A stretch of DNA of 16,218 nucleotides, taken from the NCBI GenBank assembly GCA_900554325.1, contig USHA01000049.1, positions 1-16,218 of the forward strand. The letters run 5' to 3'. Source of the DNA: an uncultured Collinsella sp. (GTDB lineage Bacteria > Actinomycetota > Coriobacteriia > Coriobacteriales > Coriobacteriaceae). The notes under the pieces were generated by a model. That model did not search any database. It was not told the DNA's origin and saw only the letters and a program-made list of their open reading frames with translations. Positions 14,032 through 16,218 of the stretch are shown here, one piece after another (position 1 is the first letter of the stretch; each line of letters begins with the position of its first letter). The translations under genes were made by a program, and so were the position numbers.

Positions 14032-14055
14032 TCCGCCGTTCTAACGAACGGCGGA
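14032..14055 (+). other. Perfect hairpin between hypD and hypE
   Basis: TCCGCCGTTC (14032-14041) and GAACGGCGGA (14046-14055) are exact inverse complements with a 4-base TAAC loop. No T-run follows, so it is not a classical terminator. In a polycistronic RNA it could protect the upstream message from 3' exonucleases or mark a processing site. A TATAAT at 14080-14085, without a convincing -35, could be an internal promoter for hypE. Confidence 0.7.
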
Positions 14056-14110
14056 CCAGTCGACGCTGCGCCTCACCCATATAATTCCACCCACGATTGG
14101 AGTTTTCGAT

Positions 14111-15145
14111 ATGTCCCATAGCGTTACCGATAGCACCGTCCTGCTGGGCCACGGCTCCGGCGGACAGATGATGAAGCGCATCATCGATGAGGTCTTTTTG
14201 GATGCCTTTGGGTCGCCCGAGCTGCTCGAAGGCAACGACGCCGGCGTCGCCGCGCTGCCCGCGAGCGGGCGCATCGCCATGTCGACCGACAGCTTTGTAG
14301 TCTCGCCGCAGTTCTTCCCCGGTGGCAACATCGGCCGTCTCGCCGTGTGCGGAACCGTCAACGACGTCGCGACCTCGGGCGCCAACGTGCGCTACCTATC
14401 GTGCGGCTTTATCCTCGAAGAGGGCTATCCCATGGATAGGCTCCGCCAGATTGTGCAGACGATGGCCGAAACGGCGCATGAGGCGGGCGTGTCCATAATC
14501 ACGGGCGACACCAAGGTGGTCGAGCGCGGCGGGGCCGACGGCGTCTACATCAATACCGCCGGCGTGGGCGAGGTTCCCACGGGCGTGGCGCTCAGCGGCG
14601 CCAACTGCCGCCCCGGCGATGTCATCCTGGTCTCGGGTACGCTGGGCGACCACGGCATCGCCATCATGAGCCAACGCGAGGGCCTGGCGTTTTCGAGCAC
14701 GATCGAAAGCGATGCCGCGCCGCTCAACCACCTGATTGCCGACGTTCTGGCCGCAGCGCCCGGCACGCGTTGCTTTCGCGACCCCACGCGCGGTGGCCTA
14801 GCGTCCACACTCAACGAGTTTGCCCAGGCCAGCAATGTCGCCATGGAGGTCGACGAGGATGCCGTGCCCGTGCGTCCCGACGTGCAGGCCGCCTGCGAGA
14901 TGCTCGGCTACGATGTGTTGCAGGTGGCAAACGAGGGCAAGATGGTCGCCGTCGTACCGGCCGAGCAAGCCGATGCCGCACTGAGCGCCATGCGCGCCGC
15001 CCACTACGGCGAGAACGCCGCCATCATCGGTCGCGTGCTGCCACTTGCCGAGGGCGCCCGCCCCGCCGTGCGCGTGCGCACCGGCTGGGGTTCGACCCGC
15101 ATCCTCGACATGCTTGTAGGAGAGCAGCTGCCGAGAATTTGCTAA
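14111..15145 (+). CDS. hypE: Hydrogenase maturation dehydratase HypE
   Basis: HypE receives the carbamoyl group from HypF on its C-terminal cysteine and dehydrates it with ATP to a thiocyanate, which donates CN to iron on HypC-HypD. The 344-residue protein belongs to the PurM/SelD-like ATPase superfamily. It shows LGHGSGGQMMKRII near the start, EGNDAGV, IAMSTDSFVVSPQFFPGGNIG, CGTVNDVATSGA, ITGDTKVVERG, and the later DPTRGGLASTLNEFA. It ends in the invariant PRIC, so the functional Cys344 is intact. ATG 14111 is preceded by TTGGAG at about 9 bases. It closes the hypF-hypC-hypD-hypE series; hypA and hypB do not follow. Confidence 0.97.
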   Translation: MSHSVTDSTVLLGHGSGGQMMKRIIDEVFLDAFGSPELLEGNDAGVAALPASGRIAMSTDSFVVSPQFFPGGNIGRLAVCGTVNDVATSGANVRYLSCGFILEEGYPMDRLRQIVQTMAETAHEAGVSIITGDTKVVERGGADGVYINTAGVGEVPTGVALSGANCRPGDVILVSGTLGDHGIAIMSQREGLAFSSTIESDAAPLNHLIADVLAAAPGTRCFRDPTRGGLASTLNEFAQASNVAMEVDEDAVPVRPDVQAACEMLGYDVLQVANEGKMVAVVPAEQADAALSAMRAAHYGENAAIIGRVLPLAEGARPAVRVRTGWGSTRILDMLVGEQLPRIC

Positions 15146-15250
15146 CGACAAAGGCTCAGGGCTATTAAAGATATTCAGATTCCAAACATGCCCGGCACGC
15201 ATGCCCAGTATCATGGGGTGCGTTTTACAACTCAAGCGGCAGGAGCACCC

Positions 15251-15919
15251 ATGGCAGCAGCTTTTTCCCATGTGATCTTTGACCTGGACGGAACCATCCT
15301 CAACACGCTCGAGGACCTGGCGGCCGCCGGCAACCATACCTGCGAGGCGCACGGCTGGCCCACGTTTGCCGTTGACGAGTACCGCTACAAGGTGGGAAAC
15401 GGCATGCTCAAGCTGGTTGAGCGCTTTATGCCCGCCGAGTACGCAGGCGACGGCCGCATGTTTGAGCAGACGCTTGCCGAGTTTAGGGCTTACTACGGCG
15501 AGCACAAGGAAGACCACACCGCTCCCTATGCCGGCACGATCGAGACGCTCGACCGCTTGCGCGCCGCGGGCGTTCAGCTTGCCGTGCTCACTAACAAGGA
15601 CCACGTCTCGGCGGCTCCGCTTATCGAGAAGTATTTTGGTTCCGAGCGCTTTGCGCTGGTACAGGGCCGTGTCGATGCGTTTCCGCCCAAGCCCGAGGCG
15701 CCTGTTACGCTGCATGTGATGGAAGAGCTGGGCGCCGACCCGGCGACCACGCTCTATGTGGGCGATTCCAATGTCGATATCCTGACCGGTCACAACGCCG
15801 GCCTTAAGAGTGCGGGCGTCAGCTGGGGCTTTCGCGGCCGCGCAGAGTTGGAGGCCGCCGGCGCCGACTACGTGGTGGACACCCAGGACGAGCTCGCAGC
15901 GCTGGTGCTGGGCGAGTAA
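15251..15919 (+). CDS. HAD-family phosphatase, phosphoglycolate phosphatase-like
   Basis: The 222-residue protein has the HAD hydrolase signatures: motif I FDLDGTILNT (nucleophile Asp11, acid Asp13), motif II LTNKD, the motif III Lys in FPPKPEAP, and motif IV YVGDSNVDIL. A helical cap (about 18-85) makes it a subfamily I member, closest in appearance to Gph/PGP. It would hydrolyse a small phosphorylated metabolite in the cytoplasm, with 2-phosphoglycolate the classical substrate, but HAD substrates cannot be assigned from motifs alone. ATG 15251 is chosen for AGGAG 5 bases upstream. Reading from 15188 adds 21 non-conserved residues and places the ribosome site inside the gene. It follows hypE by 105 bases with no terminator seen, so read-through from the hyp block is possible. 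Confidence 0.92.
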   Translation: MAAAFSHVIFDLDGTILNTLEDLAAAGNHTCEAHGWPTFAVDEYRYKVGNGMLKLVERFMPAEYAGDGRMFEQTLAEFRAYYGEHKEDHTAPYAGTIETLDRLRAAGVQLAVLTNKDHVSAAPLIEKYFGSERFALVQGRVDAFPPKPEAPVTLHVMEELGADPATTLYVGDSNVDILTGHNAGLKSAGVSWGFRGRAELEAAGADYVVDTQDELAALVLGE

Positions 15920-15961
15920 CGAGCGACACTGCTTAACGCAGCTGCGACAATTCTTCCGCGC

Positions 15962-16131
15962 GGAAAGCGCGTCCCGTTTTGGAGCTCCGGAATGGGATGC
16001 GCTTTCCGTTTGAGGCGCATCAGGGAAACCGCATCCCGTTTCAGAGCAATATTCCGGGTCGCACTTTCCGTAACCCACCCCATCCGGAAAATGCGACCCG
16101 CTATTCGGCCAAAAACCGGGTCGCGGTTTCC
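15962..16131. repeat. Array 2: three 46-bp imperfect palindromes, 62 bp period
   Basis: Three units of exactly 46 bp lie at 15962-16007, 16024-16069 and 16086-16131, separated by 16 bases each. Arm starts are 15962, 15993, 16024, 16055, 16086 and 16117, a constant 31-base step with alternating orientation. Arms follow GGAAA-N6-CCC-R and its inverse, as in array 1. The first unit has a perfectly palindromic GGAGCTCC in its centre. The array begins 43 bases after the HAD phosphatase stop. What lies to its right is outside the window. GGAATGTCCCC at 16159-16169 resembles a degraded arm but is out of register. Confidence 0.93.
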
Positions 16132-16218
16132 CAAGCACTCGATGCAACGCTAGCACAAGGAATGTCCCCAACTGCCGGCAGAGACGATATGAGCAGGACA
16201 TAAAAACATTGAGAGCCC
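16132..16218. other. End of window, nothing recognised
   Basis: The last 87 bases contain a perfect 10-base palindrome CTGCCGGCAG (16172-16181) and an AT-rich end, but no ribosome site, gene start or further array unit in register. Confidence 0.4.

Noticed and set aside
12911..14152. Long minus-strand ORF of 413 codons
   Set aside because: It is antisense to the whole of hypD, which has all family motifs.
16159..16169. Further arm of array 2 (GGAATGTCCCC)
   Set aside because: It is out of the 31-base register and lacks the invariant GGAAA and the partner arm.
14798..16201. Long minus-strand ORF of 467 codons
   Set aside because: It is antisense to hypE and the HAD phosphatase and runs through the palindrome array; such shadows are expected at this GC content.

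Overview
The window comes from a GC-rich bacterium and fits the Coriobacteriia. The genus Collinsella is my best guess, from overall recognition of the gene set and base composition, and I could not test it by a search. The support is inferential: an actinobacterial-type GC-rich codon usage, a NiaR-controlled nad operon, an Agr-like two-component pair and hydrogenase-maturation genes in one stretch. No rRNA, tRNA, transposase, integrase or CRISPR array was seen.

Layout. (1) 1-716: the 5' part of dnaK on the minus strand, cut by the window edge. (2) 717-1444: a long divergent intergenic region holding a tandem array of 46-bp imperfect palindromes (991-1220) and a ferredoxin promoter. (3) 1445-1630: a small 2[4Fe-4S] ferredoxin on the plus strand, ending at a bidirectional terminator shared with the convergent nad operon. 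(4) 1722-5674, minus strand: nadA-nadB-nadC-niaR, the de novo quinolinate/NAD pathway plus its niacin-sensing repressor. It is driven from a promoter overlapped by a perfect 19-bp-arm palindrome that is very probably the NiaR operator. (5) 5882-7881, plus strand: an overlapping LytTR response regulator and GHKL sensor kinase of Agr type, without agrB/agrD. (6) 7900-8475, minus strand: an unrecognised protein with faint uracil-DNA-glycosylase-like features. (7) 8612-8932: thioredoxin with a strong terminator. (8) 9164-15145, plus strand: a nickel/[NiFe]-hydrogenase maturation block, namely an 82-aa small protein, nikR with a His-rich N-terminal tail, a long inverted-repeat element, then hypF, hypC, hypD and hypE. 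(9) 15251-15919: a HAD phosphatase of Gph type. (10) 15962-16131: a second array of the same 46-bp palindromes.

How it works together. NadB and NadA make quinolinate from aspartate and dihydroxyacetone phosphate, NadC converts it to nicotinate mononucleotide, and NiaR closes the loop at the nadA promoter. HypF and HypE make the cyanide ligand and HypC-HypD assemble the Fe(CN)2CO unit of [NiFe]-hydrogenase. NikR would match nickel supply to that demand. hypA and hypB, which deliver nickel, are absent here.

The most unusual structure is the pair of palindrome arrays near the two ends. They contain fourteen 15-bp arms in alternating orientation at steps of 30-31 bp (about three helical turns). 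GGAAA and CCC are invariant in every arm and the variation sits in the six bases between them. I do not recognise a described family for it.
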